This document shows positions 54,775 through 64,000 of a stretch of 64,000 nucleotides of DNA, one piece after another (positions within the stretch are counted from its first letter, which is position 1; each line of letters starts with the position of its first letter). Where the stretch lies: NCBI GenBank assembly GCA_008802785.1, contig VUYT01000011.1, forward strand, positions 124,001 through 188,000, given 5' to 3'. A program made the position numbers and the translations under genes. Origin of the DNA: Symmetrospora coprosmae. Taxonomy: Eukaryota > Basidiomycota > Cystobasidiomycetes > Symmetrosporaceae. Below the pieces are notes generated by a model, which saw nothing but the letters and a program-made list of their open reading frames with translations, was not told where the DNA came from and searched no databases.

Positions 54775-54905
54775 TCCGTGAGTACCGCAAGACGGGCCCG
54801 GACCTTTTGTTCAGTGAACAAAGACGGCATCGCCATTGCCCATGTAGGTCGTACTCGTCACAACAGCATCTCATTCCAAGTGTCATTACAGGCGTGGCAG
54901 CCTCG

Positions 54906-57900
54906 TCATACCCATCTCTTGAGCGTCGTCCGGAGCTCCCGGATCGGCCTGGATTGCTCGAGCTCGAGCGCGTACAGCAAGCACTCCCTCGCGCGCTTGT
55001 TGCGCTTCGTCCCCTCGTACACTTTTGCGAGCAGGAACCAGGCCTCGGGCGAGTCCCACGCGTTGGTCTGCGTAGCGACGTCCAGGAACCCTTCGGCGAT
55101 GGCCCAGTTCTCCTGGTCAATGTGGATCTTGCCGATCGTCAGGACGACGGGCACGTAGTCCGTGCAGATTGCGATACCCTTCTGCAAGCTCAGGATCGCG
55201 CGCTCGAGGTCCTGCTCCGGCGAGGCATAGCCCAGGTACAGCGCGTACTGGACCCATACCTCCGGGTCCGTCTCGCCTGCAACGTCCTCCGCTTCGCTGA
55301 TGGCGCCGAGGCACTCGGACAGCTTGCCCCAGCGCCGGAACGAGGCGGCAGAGGTGAGCCACAGGCGAGAGAGCGTGCGTGCGGCTGAAGGGTGCGTTGT
55401 CCGCGGACTTATCGTCGCGTCGCCGTTGATGCGGACGTGGTTCTGCTGCATGTCGGTAGCCGAGCCGAGGAGGTGAGATCCGTCCGCCGAAGTCGACGCC
55501 GAGACATTCGAGTGTATCGATTCAGCTCGGCTGTCTGCACGCGGAGGCACGATGAGTCCGTCTGTCAGGGGAGAAACCGAATTAGCTCCGTAACCGCCAA
55601 TACGTTCAGCGCAAAGGGCTCACCTGGAGCAGAGGAAGAAGCCTTGATGCTATTTGTCCTGGCCCGGTGACGCAAGCCTACGCTGCCAATGATGGATCTC
55701 GCCCTACTAGGCGAGTCTGAGCCTGCTCCCGCTCCGGTTACCGTGTGCGATCTCGGGTGATCAAGCTTCCTCGGCAGGTTGCTCGAGTTCCTCTGCATCT
55801 CTTCTGACGGATACGGAAAGGTAGGCGAAGCGGTCTGCGAAGTCCGCAGCTGAGACTTGCCATGCCGCGTGGTAGCAGCAGCATCCTTTGACGCCTCAGC
55901 CGCTTCGAGCTCCTCCCTCCGCCGGCTAAAGCGGGTAAAGACGTTGCGCTGCAAGTCCTGCAGCGCCACTTCTGGTCCATCCACAGCCTCGATGCACCGG
56001 TTGCGTGTGATCCAAAACTCGATCTCCGATTCGAGATCCTCCCATGTCCCTGTCGTTCTGTGGGTCATCAGTGACCGACCTGCCGCTGCTGCACTCGCTG
56101 GCGTGGCGAGGGATGAATGCCTCGTTCTCGCGCCACTACTACTTTGTGCGGCGGACGACGCCGGCTGGTCAACGCTCGCACCACGCTTGTGCGCCTTTGC
56201 AGAGCTAGAACCTGGCAGCGACGCAGCAGGCGAGCCCTTGATGTTGACGAAGGAGGAAGACCCTGACGAATCGTTCTCATTGTTACCGACAGCCTCCGCT
56301 GACGGCTTGCCCGTCGAGGCAGGGTCATGGGGCGCATCGCCGGGCGTGAGCAGGTTGCTCAACCTCGAGCCGCCCTGGAACTGCCGGCCGCTTGGCACGT
56401 CAAGTGCACTCGTGTCTGCCAGTGCGATCGTCGTGTCGTTCGCCTGCGACTCGAACGTCCTGTCGGCATCTCCGTCTAAATGCTCCTCCGGCTCGTCGAA
56501 GGGCGCCAGCTCAGCCACCTCTCTAGCTTTTGCCCAGTCCTTCTGTGCAGTAATGGCGAGCACGAGAAGGTGCCAGATGCGCAGCTTGGTAGCGTTGTCA
56601 TTGCGCGAGAGCGAAGTTGACGCGTCCGGGATGGGCGGGAGGGCGTCGACTGCGCGTTTCGCTGTCGTGATGGCAGCAGGGACGTCTCGCATCTCGAGCT
56701 GCGCGTAAGCCATGCTGTAGAAGACCCGTGCGCGCAGGAAAGACGCAATATGGTTCTCTGCAGATGGCTCATCCGACCCTTGCCGACTGCGGCTGCCTGG
56801 CAGAGCCTCCAGAGCCTTTGACAAGCTGTCGAGCATAGTCTTGGCCTGGCTCCGCGCCGATTCCGGGTCCGCCTCCGCGAGCAGGCTCTCGGCCTTTGCG
56901 ATGCCGTGCCACAAGTACGTTTCTGCATTGATGCCGAGGACCTCCTTCCTGTGCGCGTTCGCCTGCCCGGGTGGAACGGGCAGGGCCTGCGCCTGCGAGT
57001 TTGCATCCTGCGTCGTGACCTGGTCCTTGTGCTCGCCGTCGCGCGAGTGCCGCGCCTGCAACACCTTGATGGCCTTGCCGATGAGCGCGAACGCGTCCTG
57101 GATCAGCTCGAGCCGATCGTCCTCCTGCTCCTGCTTGTTGTCCTTGGTCGACTCGACCAGGAGCAGCCGCGTCCCCATGCACGCCACCCGGGCGAAATCC
57201 TCGTCCTTCTCGAGCACGGCCTCCTCGTCCCCTTCCGCCTCGGCGCTGTCCTCCTCGCCCTCCTCGGCACCCTCCGTCTTCTGCCGGAAAGCAGTGAGCT
57301 CCTTCTGCACGGCAATCTGGTCCGTCTCCCTGCTCTTTTCGAACAGATTGACGTAGAGCCTCAAGTTCCTCCGGGCGTCATCCGCAAACATGCGGCCCTT
57401 CCGCCTATCCGTCTCGATAAACGACATGGTACTGAGCACCATGACAAGGTACCGATGCAGCTTTTGAGATGCGTACGTCTTTGCCAGTGCGCGGTAAAGC
57501 GAATCGACAACCCACTGCGAGCTGGGCAGGCATCCGAGCTCCCAGAATGAATACAAGAGGGAAATGTACGAGTTGACTTCGTGCGTTGGCTGACCCGCGT
57601 GCGGGAAGGCGGAGAGGGAGGCGTTGCTGAGGAGCAGCTTTTCGTACGAGTGAAAGGTGGAAGGGATGTCGGACGTGTCGGTCGAGGCGAGCTTGGATGG
57701 TCGGTCTGCGGTGCCAAAGGCCTGCCGAGAGAGCTCGTGTAGTACAGTCGTGAGGTAGGAGTGGATCATTGACACCTTCTTCTGCGGCGAGACTGTCCCG
57801 AAAGCGCCGGTCAGGGCGAGATAGTATCGATGTGCCGCGAGCGGGCTCCTGACAGAGTCTGATGCCCCCGCTTCTTCAGTGCTGAGAGAACTATGATACG

Positions 57901-58975
57901 TTCGCGCATCCAGCAGACACAGCCTGGCGAGGCCGACTTCTGTAAAACGTTGTGCCTCGGGCACTGGCGGCGGTGGATCCAGCGGTAATGTCCTGTACAC
58001 GCGTATCGCCTCCTGCAGGCCTGCATCGCTGATCTCTCCGTTCTGGTGTGCAAGCTGCTCAAGCACGAGCCCATTGAGCACGATGGCGAGTATTTGGAGG
58101 TCGAGATCGTGTGTTGCTGTGTCTGCTTTTGCGTTGATGGACCGGGCTGGCGTGACTGCCACAGGCGACTGTGCCTGACGCAGGAAGTCAAGGCATGTCT
58201 TGAAGTCTGAAAGGGTATATGCGGCGAGTGCCAGTAGCGTGTATGAAGCGGCCTTGATGGATGCAAGGCAGCGTCAGCCCGTGCCGGTGCACACGCGACA
58301 CGTGGGGTCAGATTGCCCACCCGTTGAGCGCTATCTTGTCCAGCCAACTGGAAGGCCTCTCTGAGCTCCTTTGCCGCGTCCTCTATGCGGTATCTGTCCT
58401 GCTTGCTCCTGACGAGCCATTCTGCCGGGGCCAGGTCCCCCTGCTGCTGCCCGTTCGTTCTCCCTTCCCGTGTGCGCATCGCGCTCGAGTAGGCGCTGCT
58501 CGCCTCGAGACGTTCGACAGCTTGCCATATTGCCAGCTCGAGCCGCGTCTGCGCGACGACAATGTTGGCATTGACCTGTCCCGCCCCTCCGCTGCTGCCA
58601 CTGCCAGCTGCCGAATTGTGCTTGGTGTACTTGCGGAGCTGCTCGGACCAGTCCACGGCGCCTGAGCCTGCTTTGAGCGTGATGTATGTGGGCTATGGAG
58701 AGGTGCGCAATACCGTCAGTGCATGGCCTGCTCAATCGCCGTCAGGTCTGGCCTGCACAGGCACAGACCGTGACTTTGCCCACCTTTGTCACGCTGCTGG
58801 GAAAGGTCGAGCTGGGAGACCACAGGCCAAGCGAGCGTACCAGGTTCAGTGAGAAGCTGTACCCAGCGGCCTTCGTGCATCATGCATGGATGATCGTCAG
58901 CGTGTGCTTGCATGCGATTTCACCCTTCGCGCTGAAAGAGCTCAGGCTCACCTTCGGGGAGGCTGCTGAGGTCAT
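54906..58975 (-). CDS. YPP1: Ypp1/TTC7 scaffold of the plasma-membrane PI4-kinase complex
   Basis: Ypp1 (TTC7 in animals) is the TPR scaffold that, with Efr3, recruits PI 4-kinase Stt4 to the plasma membrane. Five exons (58952-58975, 58784-58870, 58321-58692, 55624-58252, 54906-55561) give 1,255 residues. The ATG at 58975 starts an 8-codon exon; without exons 1-2 no ATG exists in frame, since the long frame begins after a TAG acceptor. N-terminal helical repeats include AASYTLLALAAYTL and IHSYLTTVLHEL. A long disordered insert (residues roughly 650-950) carries Ser-rich and acidic stretches. C-terminal TPRs are typical: VWVQYALYLGYA, QDLERAILSLQKG, WAIAEGFLDVATQ, EAWFLLAKVYEG, KRARECLLYALELE. 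TPR layout and large size support Ypp1; the name is inferred from architecture. Confidence 0.82.
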
Positions 58976-59574
58976 GGCGGGCAGGGCGTCGCAGCGAGAA
59001 TGGCGCTGGCAGGAGAACCGGAAGGATTGTTGGATGGCACTCCCTCTTCCTTCCTGCTGATGCACAATTCACCTCCTGCCTGTGAGCCTGCCGTTGTACC
59101 GTTTCCAGGTGGACTGAGCGAGGGCAAGGGTGAGTCTGCCATGCCATGCGAGCGAACAGGGGGGCCGCCGCTGTCTCGGAGGGAGGCGATCGTCATCAGG
59201 CGGCGGCGGGGGCGCAAAGGCCGAGCATGGCATGGCGGGCAGCACAGAGCCTCTGCAGTTGCAACCGTATTGTATTCAATCACGTCGCAGCCATAGCTGG
59301 AACGAGCACATCACTGCCAGCCTGCACAACATCCGCTCGCTCGCAGAGTACAGTAGCTACCCCGATCACAACCCAAAGCGGCTCTGGCAAGCACCTGACC
59401 TCATCGACCGGAGGTGTTGTGAGCAACCGAAGGAGACCTACAGGCGGTCGCGCATTGCAGCCTTTGCGTATATAGCATCTCGCACGGATAGCTCGACCTC
59501 GGGGACATAGCCCGTCCCCGACCCTCTGCCTTGCGACAGCCACAACCTATTCCAGCGCCTCTCGTCCACCCACC
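58976..59574. promoter_or_regulatory. divergent promoter region between YPP1 and the Rab gene
   Basis: About 600 bp between divergent starts. It contains a GGCGGCGG-rich stretch near 59200-59212. Overlapping short ORFs on both strands have no features. No RNA gene was found. Confidence 0.5.
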
Positions 59575-60490
59575 ATGTCTGCACCCGCACTCCCACCCTC
59601 GTCATCAACGAGCACGTCCGGCCCTCCCGTCACCATCAAGGTGCTCATGATCGGCTCGTCGTCCGTGGGCAAGTCGTCCGTCCTCCTGCGCTTCACGGAC
59701 GACACGTACCTCTCCAGCGATGAGGTGTCGAGCACCATTGGCGTCGACTTCAAGCTCAAGATGCTCGACCACTCAAAGAGTGGGCGCAGGTTCAAGCTCT
59801 CCATCTGGGACACGGCGGGCCAGGAGCGCTTCCGCACGCTCACTTCGAGCTATTACCGCGGCGCGCAGGGCGTCATACTCATGTACGACATCTCGAACAG
59901 AGAGACGTTTGATGCATTGGGGTGGGCCGGAGCCAGCGAAAAAGGGCTACACCGGTGCGACGGCTGATCTCGCAGGTCTACCCTCGAATGGCAGGACATG
60001 GTTTACGGAGCTCGAGACATTCGCGAATCAGAACGTCATCAAATACATCATTGGCAACAAGACGGACAAGGTCAGTAGGAGCGACGCCCATGGACTCAGT
60101 TCAGAGCAAGCGAAGCTGACTGCTGGGCGAGCATGCTCCTTTGCGGCATCTACAGGAATCATCACGCACAGTCACGACGACAGAAGCCCGCAACTTTGCA
60201 CTCAGCAAAGGCTGCCTCTGTACAGAAGTGTCTGCAAAGCGGAACGACGGCATCCAAGAAGCGTTCGAGCATCTCGTTGACGAGGTGAGGCCAGGCCGCA
60301 TTACCATCTCTCCGCTTCTCAGTACAGAGTCGACTGACATTCGACGTGTACCACCGTCTCGCAGATTGTTGCGCGGCCAGAACTGTGGCAGAAGGATGCA
60401 GTAGGCAAGGCGAGCGTCCCGGGCGGCTTTCCAGGCTCGACCGTCACGCTGGGCAACGAGCAGCGCGATGGGTGGGGTTGTGCTTGCTAA
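59575..60490 (+). CDS. Rab-family small GTPase, Rab18-like
   Basis: Four exons (59575-59921, 59995-60070, 60156-60284, 60365-60490) give 225 residues. All G motifs are present: P-loop [10 protein letters not shown], effector loop [11 protein letters not shown] with the G2 Thr, [14 protein letters not shown] (split by the second intron after Lys) and EVSAK. The RabF/Rab18-like sequence LLRFTDDTY and the C-terminal CAC support prenylation of two cysteines. Rab18 acts at ER, lipid droplets and Golgi; yeast Ypt1/Sec4 differ in these stretches. The intron-1 acceptor was taken at 59994, since only this restores [12 protein letters not shown]; an earlier CAG at about 59975 puts the frame off. Identity as Rab is certain; the Rab18 subclass is probable. 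Confidence 0.9.
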
Positions 60491-61112
60491 GCTCAGCTCA
60501 TGCCGATACGCACTCTCTGGACATTCCGACTCGTCCATATACTGTACGTTCGCCGCTCTGCATAGTCTGGGTCCTCCTTTCGCCCGATGTAGCTCTACTC
60601 GCCCCGCGTTCGGCCACTGCCTTCCGTCCATACTCGCATAGTAGGTACTTAATCTCGGCTTCCGTCGCATGCATACGCCCGAGCAACGCAGCGAGTGTCC
60701 TGACTCGTTAACAGTGCTCGTAGGCCGTCTTTGCACTTGTCCTGCTAACCTTGCTAGCATGCGCTGAGTACTACTTGTAACTCCAAGCAAATTATGACAT
60801 ACTGCAGGCCGTTCTATGCGCTAATGCGCGTGGATAGCACCCTTAGATCGCCCTTCTGCCTCCCGCTTCTACTGTCGCTTTCCTGAGCCGTACTTCCCCA
60901 CTTCAGGCGTGCCCTGCACGCGTCGAAACGCGTCTCTCCCCCGCCCTCTGTTTTTTCCCTCGCAGGATCCGCAGGTTGGTGTTGACTTTGCAAAAGGTCC
61001 GTTCATATGCCTGGCCCGTCCCCGTCATTGAGGCTATCGGGACATCAGACAGGAGTTAGTGCTGCTGCGGAGATGATTGTATAAGGGACTCTGACTCGCC
61101 TGAAGAGGGACC
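60491..61112. other. convergent 3' intergenic region
   Basis: This 622-bp gap lies between the Rab stop (+) and the F-box gene stop (-). A pyrimidine-rich run with T6 occurs near 60943-60955. I see no gene, repeat or RNA structure. Confidence 0.5.
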
Positions 61113-62396
61113 TTATGAGAGTTGGAGCCTTGAACCTCTTGCTGCTGCCACTTTCTTAGTGAATTCTGGTATAGCGCATAGTTGGCTTGGACGCAGAAAC
61201 GGGGGGCGCTGGAATAGACGCAGAGTGGAGAGACGTGGACACCATGTGGCGACAAATAGAAGGTCGGCGAGACGCTCTAAGAGTACACTTCCGCCGCATT
61301 CGCCGAGGTCGAATGTCTCTAGATCTGGCGGAAGATGAGCGAGGAAGGCAAGCAAATGCTTGAAGTTGCCCGCGTAGTAGATGCTGACGCATCTCAGCTT
61401 GGTGGCTGCGCGAAGGTGATCCAACGCTTCCTGATCGAGTCGAGCATGACCAATCGATGTCAGGTGTAACTCCTTGCACTGAGGTCGAGACGCCACGGCT
61501 GCCATAACGTCTGCTGTGATAGGGAAATTTTCGGATCCGGCGGCTCCTGTTAGAGAGAGGCGTTGGAGGTTCGGAGAGCCTGTGATAGCACGGCATGTAA
61601 ACCGGATCATCCGCCGAGAGCCTGAATCCGACGCGTAGCCCTCGTATTGCAGCTTGAGGTGTATAAGATTAGTGGGGCGCGTGAGACTGCTCTCCCAGAA
61701 GAGCAGAGTGTCGGGGCTCATTGATTCGAATTGCAGAGAGAGACGGGTGAGGCCGGCAAATCGATGAAGCAGAAGGGTCCGGTGCCATACGGCATGGCCT
61801 CTCCCGCGAAAGCCGAGATTGCTGTCTGAGCAGCTGACATAGCGTAGTGTTCGCAATCCCGCAGCTGCGACGGCGACATCCCCCATGCGTCCCCGAAGAA
61901 GGTGAGCTAGGCGTGCGGAGAAGTGAGGGACATCCATGCGCAGGGTCGAGAGGTTGGGGCAGGCACAGAGGAGATCTGCGACCCAATGGAGGAAGCATGA
62001 GGCGGCAGCGAGCGTGGATTGGGCTGGTTCGCTACGCTGGAACTGATAATAAACCGGATCACCGTCCTCGAAGTCTTCGTCCTCCACTATATCGTCTGTG
62101 GTGCCTAGCCCGATGCGTAGACTCTTAACGAGGCTGCCGTTCGTGACCTCGGAGCCGCTCGTAGAGTCTGGCGCGACGGCCGTCATTGCTGGGAGTATTG
62201 CGTCGGCTATAGTTGTATCCAGCTCGCGCTTATTTACGATGAACTGAATGTCGACTGTGCGGAACATCTGCATCATGCAGGGTGATTGTAGGGCCTTGCA
62301 GGCGAGGGAGAGGGAGAGGAGGTCGCTCTTCCTGTGCAGATGAGATGCGACATTCTCGAGCATTTCGAAGGGTAGATCTGCGATGGTGAGCGGCAT
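61113..62396 (-). CDS. single-exon F-box/LRR-like protein
   Basis: One uninterrupted ORF of 427 codons from ATG 62396, unusual here because nearly all other genes have introns. The F-box is at the N-terminus (IADLPFEMLENVASHLHRKSD, residues 4-45). LRR-like elements follow: LVKSLRIGLGT, LSTLRMDVPHF, LRTLRYVSCSDS, LTRLSLQFESM, LQRLSLTGAAG, LKLQYEG and LSTLRLFQRPP. The likely role is a substrate receptor of an SCF ubiquitin ligase; the substrate is unknown. It is not obviously closely related to the F-box protein at 30324-32277, which has a long disordered N-terminus. Confidence 0.8.
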   Translation of the reverse strand: MPLTIADLPFEMLENVASHLHRKSDLLSLSLACKALQSPCMMQMFRTVDIQFIVNKRELDTTIADAILPAMTAVAPDSTSGSEVTNGSLVKSLRIGLGTTDDIVEDEDFEDGDPVYYQFQRSEPAQSTLAAASCFLHWVADLLCACPNLSTLRMDVPHFSARLAHLLRGRMGDVAVAAAGLRTLRYVSCSDSNLGFRGRGHAVWHRTLLLHRFAGLTRLSLQFESMSPDTLLFWESSLTRPTNLIHLKLQYEGYASDSGSRRMIRFTCRAITGSPNLQRLSLTGAAGSENFPITADVMAAVASRPQCKELHLTSIGHARLDQEALDHLRAATKLRCVSIYYAGNFKHLLAFLAHLPPDLETFDLGECGGSVLLERLADLLFVATWCPRLSTLRLFQRPPFLRPSQLCAIPEFTKKVAAARGSRLQLS

Positions 62397-62819
62397 TGCA
62401 CAGTGTTCTTCGAAGGCGTTGATGTGTTATGTCGGCTTTGTGGATGATTGGTCGGTTGGCGGGACAACGAACTCGCGGAGATGCCCGGCCACTTGGAAAG
62501 GCTAGCCAGAGCAGCTGCCTCACCGCCACGCGGAGATGCAGCCGCTTCAGGCCTTGTCGCAGATATTGTTCACCTGCTCTGCATCATCCCCGCTGTCCCT
62601 GCGCGCATGCTCGAGCTCGAGCTCGGATCTCCGCGTGCGGCCCTACTCGTAGCTACGAGTAGGCCTCCGTCCTGGACCGGTGGCCCCTGGCTGGCCGTGC
62701 TCGAGCTCCAGCAGGGTTGGCTCCGTCGCAACCAGTCAACACACAGACTCTCTACACATATCAACGTCGCTATTCGTGTAGGGCACCGAGCCCATACATC
62801 TCCTCCTCATACACGCACA
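62397..62819. promoter_or_regulatory. divergent promoter region with a perfect 22-bp palindrome
   Basis: A 423-bp region between divergent starts. It includes the palindrome annotated at 62642-62663 and a CT/AC-rich leader before the plus-strand gene. Nothing else was seen. Confidence 0.5.
62642..62663. repeat. perfect 22-bp palindrome
   Basis: The sequence reads the same on both strands over 11 + 11 bp (half-site CCTACTCGTAG). It sits about 160 bp before the start of the gene at 62820, in a divergent promoter, so a dimeric transcription-factor site is possible. Confidence 0.8.
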
Positions 62820-64000
62820 ATGGATTCTCTTGGGCACCTCGCGGACAACCTGCCCCGAGGCCACAACAGCTCGACGGCCTCGCTCGCAGCCGCAGAGGCC
62901 GAGCTCCAGTCGACGTTCCGGAACAGCGCCCTAGCTATCACGCACCTGCTCAAGGCGTCGCAGAAGACGTCAAAGAAGGGTGTGTGCTGCTTTCTTGCTG
63001 ACTAGTTGTCTCATGATCATCCGCTGACGTCGTTTCATCCGTCCGTCCGGTCGCCGCTCCCTCGCTCGCTCGGACAGCCTGGCAAGCCGGCTTCTCTACG
63101 GCGCTCGCAGACGTCCTCGAGTACCTGCAGCACAATCTGGACCTCCCAGGTCAGACCAGTGACGCATCGCAAGCCAATGCCATCGCCCAAGCCATCGACT
63201 ATATCGAGGTGGGTACATCCATCTGAGCGGCCCGCCCGAAGGAGGAACCGCCAAGCTGACCTGACTCGACGTGACACAAAGGCCCGACAGGAGGCTGTCA
63301 GGCTACAAGGACTGGAGGCCGATGGAGAAGATGAGCAGGAGCAGGCACAGCAAAGGGCCCAAGCAAGCCGAGCGCAGAGTCTGAACCCTTCGGCTCAGCA
63401 CCCGCAGAATCTGCGCCACCAACACCACCTCTACCAGTCTGCGCCGCAGCCAGTAGCATCCACCTCATCAGCTCACCTGCCGCATGGCAGCAAGACAAAC
63501 ACTGCATCACGCCCTGGCTCGTCGCTACGACGCCACTCCCGCAGTAACAGCCGCTCGACCTCGCCCGTGCCTGGCAGCTCGCTCGCGCAGCCCGCCAGTG
63601 CAGGCACCAACAGTCCAGGTAGAGCAGTCCCACAAGGCGTATCTACACTCGCCGACGATGTGCCCTCTTCATCTCTGCCCAATTCGCCTGACTATCGCCT
63701 GTCAGGCACTGCCGGAACCCGCCCGTCCTCGTCGTCTGGCCGACTCTTCGACTTCAGCAATCCGCCATCTAGCTCCACGTCCGCGACAGTAGATACCAGC
63801 GCCAGTGCATCTGCCGCGGGAGTGGTATCGCCCTTGACCCGGCTGCAAGCGCGCAGAGAGCGCGAGCACCGGGATCGGCATCATCACGGGCACGGTCACG
63901 AGCGTGGCTCTCGTTCGCGGCACGGGCACCGCGGCTCAGGCGGCGGCGTCGAAGCGGGACCGAGCACGGCGGGAATGAAGCGGCGCTGGACGGCGAGTCT
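62820..64000 (+). CDS. protein possibly of the HAPSTR1/C16orf72 family, 3'-truncated by the window
   Basis: Exons 62820-62979, 63078-63208 and 63282 to beyond 64000. The first 97 residues are compact and helical: FRNSALAITHLLKASQKT, then AWQAGFSTALADVLEYLQ and AIAQAIDYIEARQEAV. This paired-helix pattern resembles the conserved N-terminal region of HAPSTR1 (C16orf72/DUF4588) proteins, which act with HUWE1 in stress signalling; I recall that pattern only loosely. The rest is disordered: Ser/Pro/Gln, then an Arg/Glu and His/Gly-rich stretch (DRHHHGHGHERGSRSRHGHR). Intron ends are standard and phases agree. The gene continues beyond the right edge, so the C-terminus is unknown. Confidence 0.6.

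Noticed and set aside
58321-58656. Start of YPP1 at the GTG at 58656
   Set aside because: GTG is not an expected start here, and two good upstream exons (58952-58975 and 58784-58870) bring an ATG with consistent phase.
60101-60790. 229-codon minus-strand ORF opposite the Rab gene
   Set aside because: It is the antisense of well-supported Rab exons and shows no protein-like features of its own.

Overview
The window reads as nuclear DNA of a GC-rich, intron-rich basidiomycete. Almost every gene needs splicing, with introns of roughly 45-110 nt carrying GTGAGT/GTGCGT donors, CTGAC/CTAAT-like branch sites and CAG acceptors. Protein content is fungal (Whi2, Pho8, Sre1-type SREBP, Ypp1, Hal4/Sat4-type kinase, a Bni1-like formin). 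Ustilaginomycotina or a neighbouring class is my guess; the exact lineage cannot be read from this sequence. I see no transposon, virus-like element or CRISPR array.

Layout. 0-4.8 kb: a Ser-rich orphan running off the left edge (-) and an eight-exon orphan (+). 4.9-8.2 kb: vacuolar alkaline phosphatase Pho8 (-) and a small coiled-coil protein (-). 9.2-17.8 kb (+): a cupin split into ten exons, exocyst subunit Exo70, and a Hal4/Sat4-type kinase. 18.0-23.9 kb (-): exosome subunit Mtr3 and an SREBP. 24.4-28.2 kb: mitochondrial adenylate kinase (+), an unresolved minus-strand coding patch, and a mitochondrial ornithine-type carrier (+). 28.5-42.0 kb (-): tyrosyl-tRNA synthetase, an F-box protein, a formin of about 2,000 residues, Whi2-like, and a small winged-helix candidate. 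42.6-44.7 kb (+): an orphan and a tRNA-Cys gene. 44.9-48.8 kb (-): a cysteine-containing orphan and Sec65/SRP19. 48.9-50.5 kb (+): a DnaJ/X protein with an extra N-terminal Cys-pair region. 50.6-54.8 kb (-): two tandem paralogs sharing a previously unnamed two-part module, plus a tiny gene. 54.9-59.0 kb (-): Ypp1/TTC7. 59.6-64 kb: Rab18-like GTPase (+), an F-box protein (-), and a 3'-truncated gene possibly of the HAPSTR1/C16orf72 family (+).

The recognisable genes are independent housekeeping functions (vacuole, secretion, sterol sensing, mitochondria, RNA processing, translation, polarity); nothing indicates a biosynthetic cluster. The most unusual items are the tRNA-Cys, interrupted inside the anticodon loop by a 58-nt segment with spliceosomal-looking ends, and the tandem paralogs with the repeated module. 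Exon boundaries were assigned by eye from splice consensus, frame continuity and family motifs, so individual junctions may shift by a few bases. No homology search was possible.
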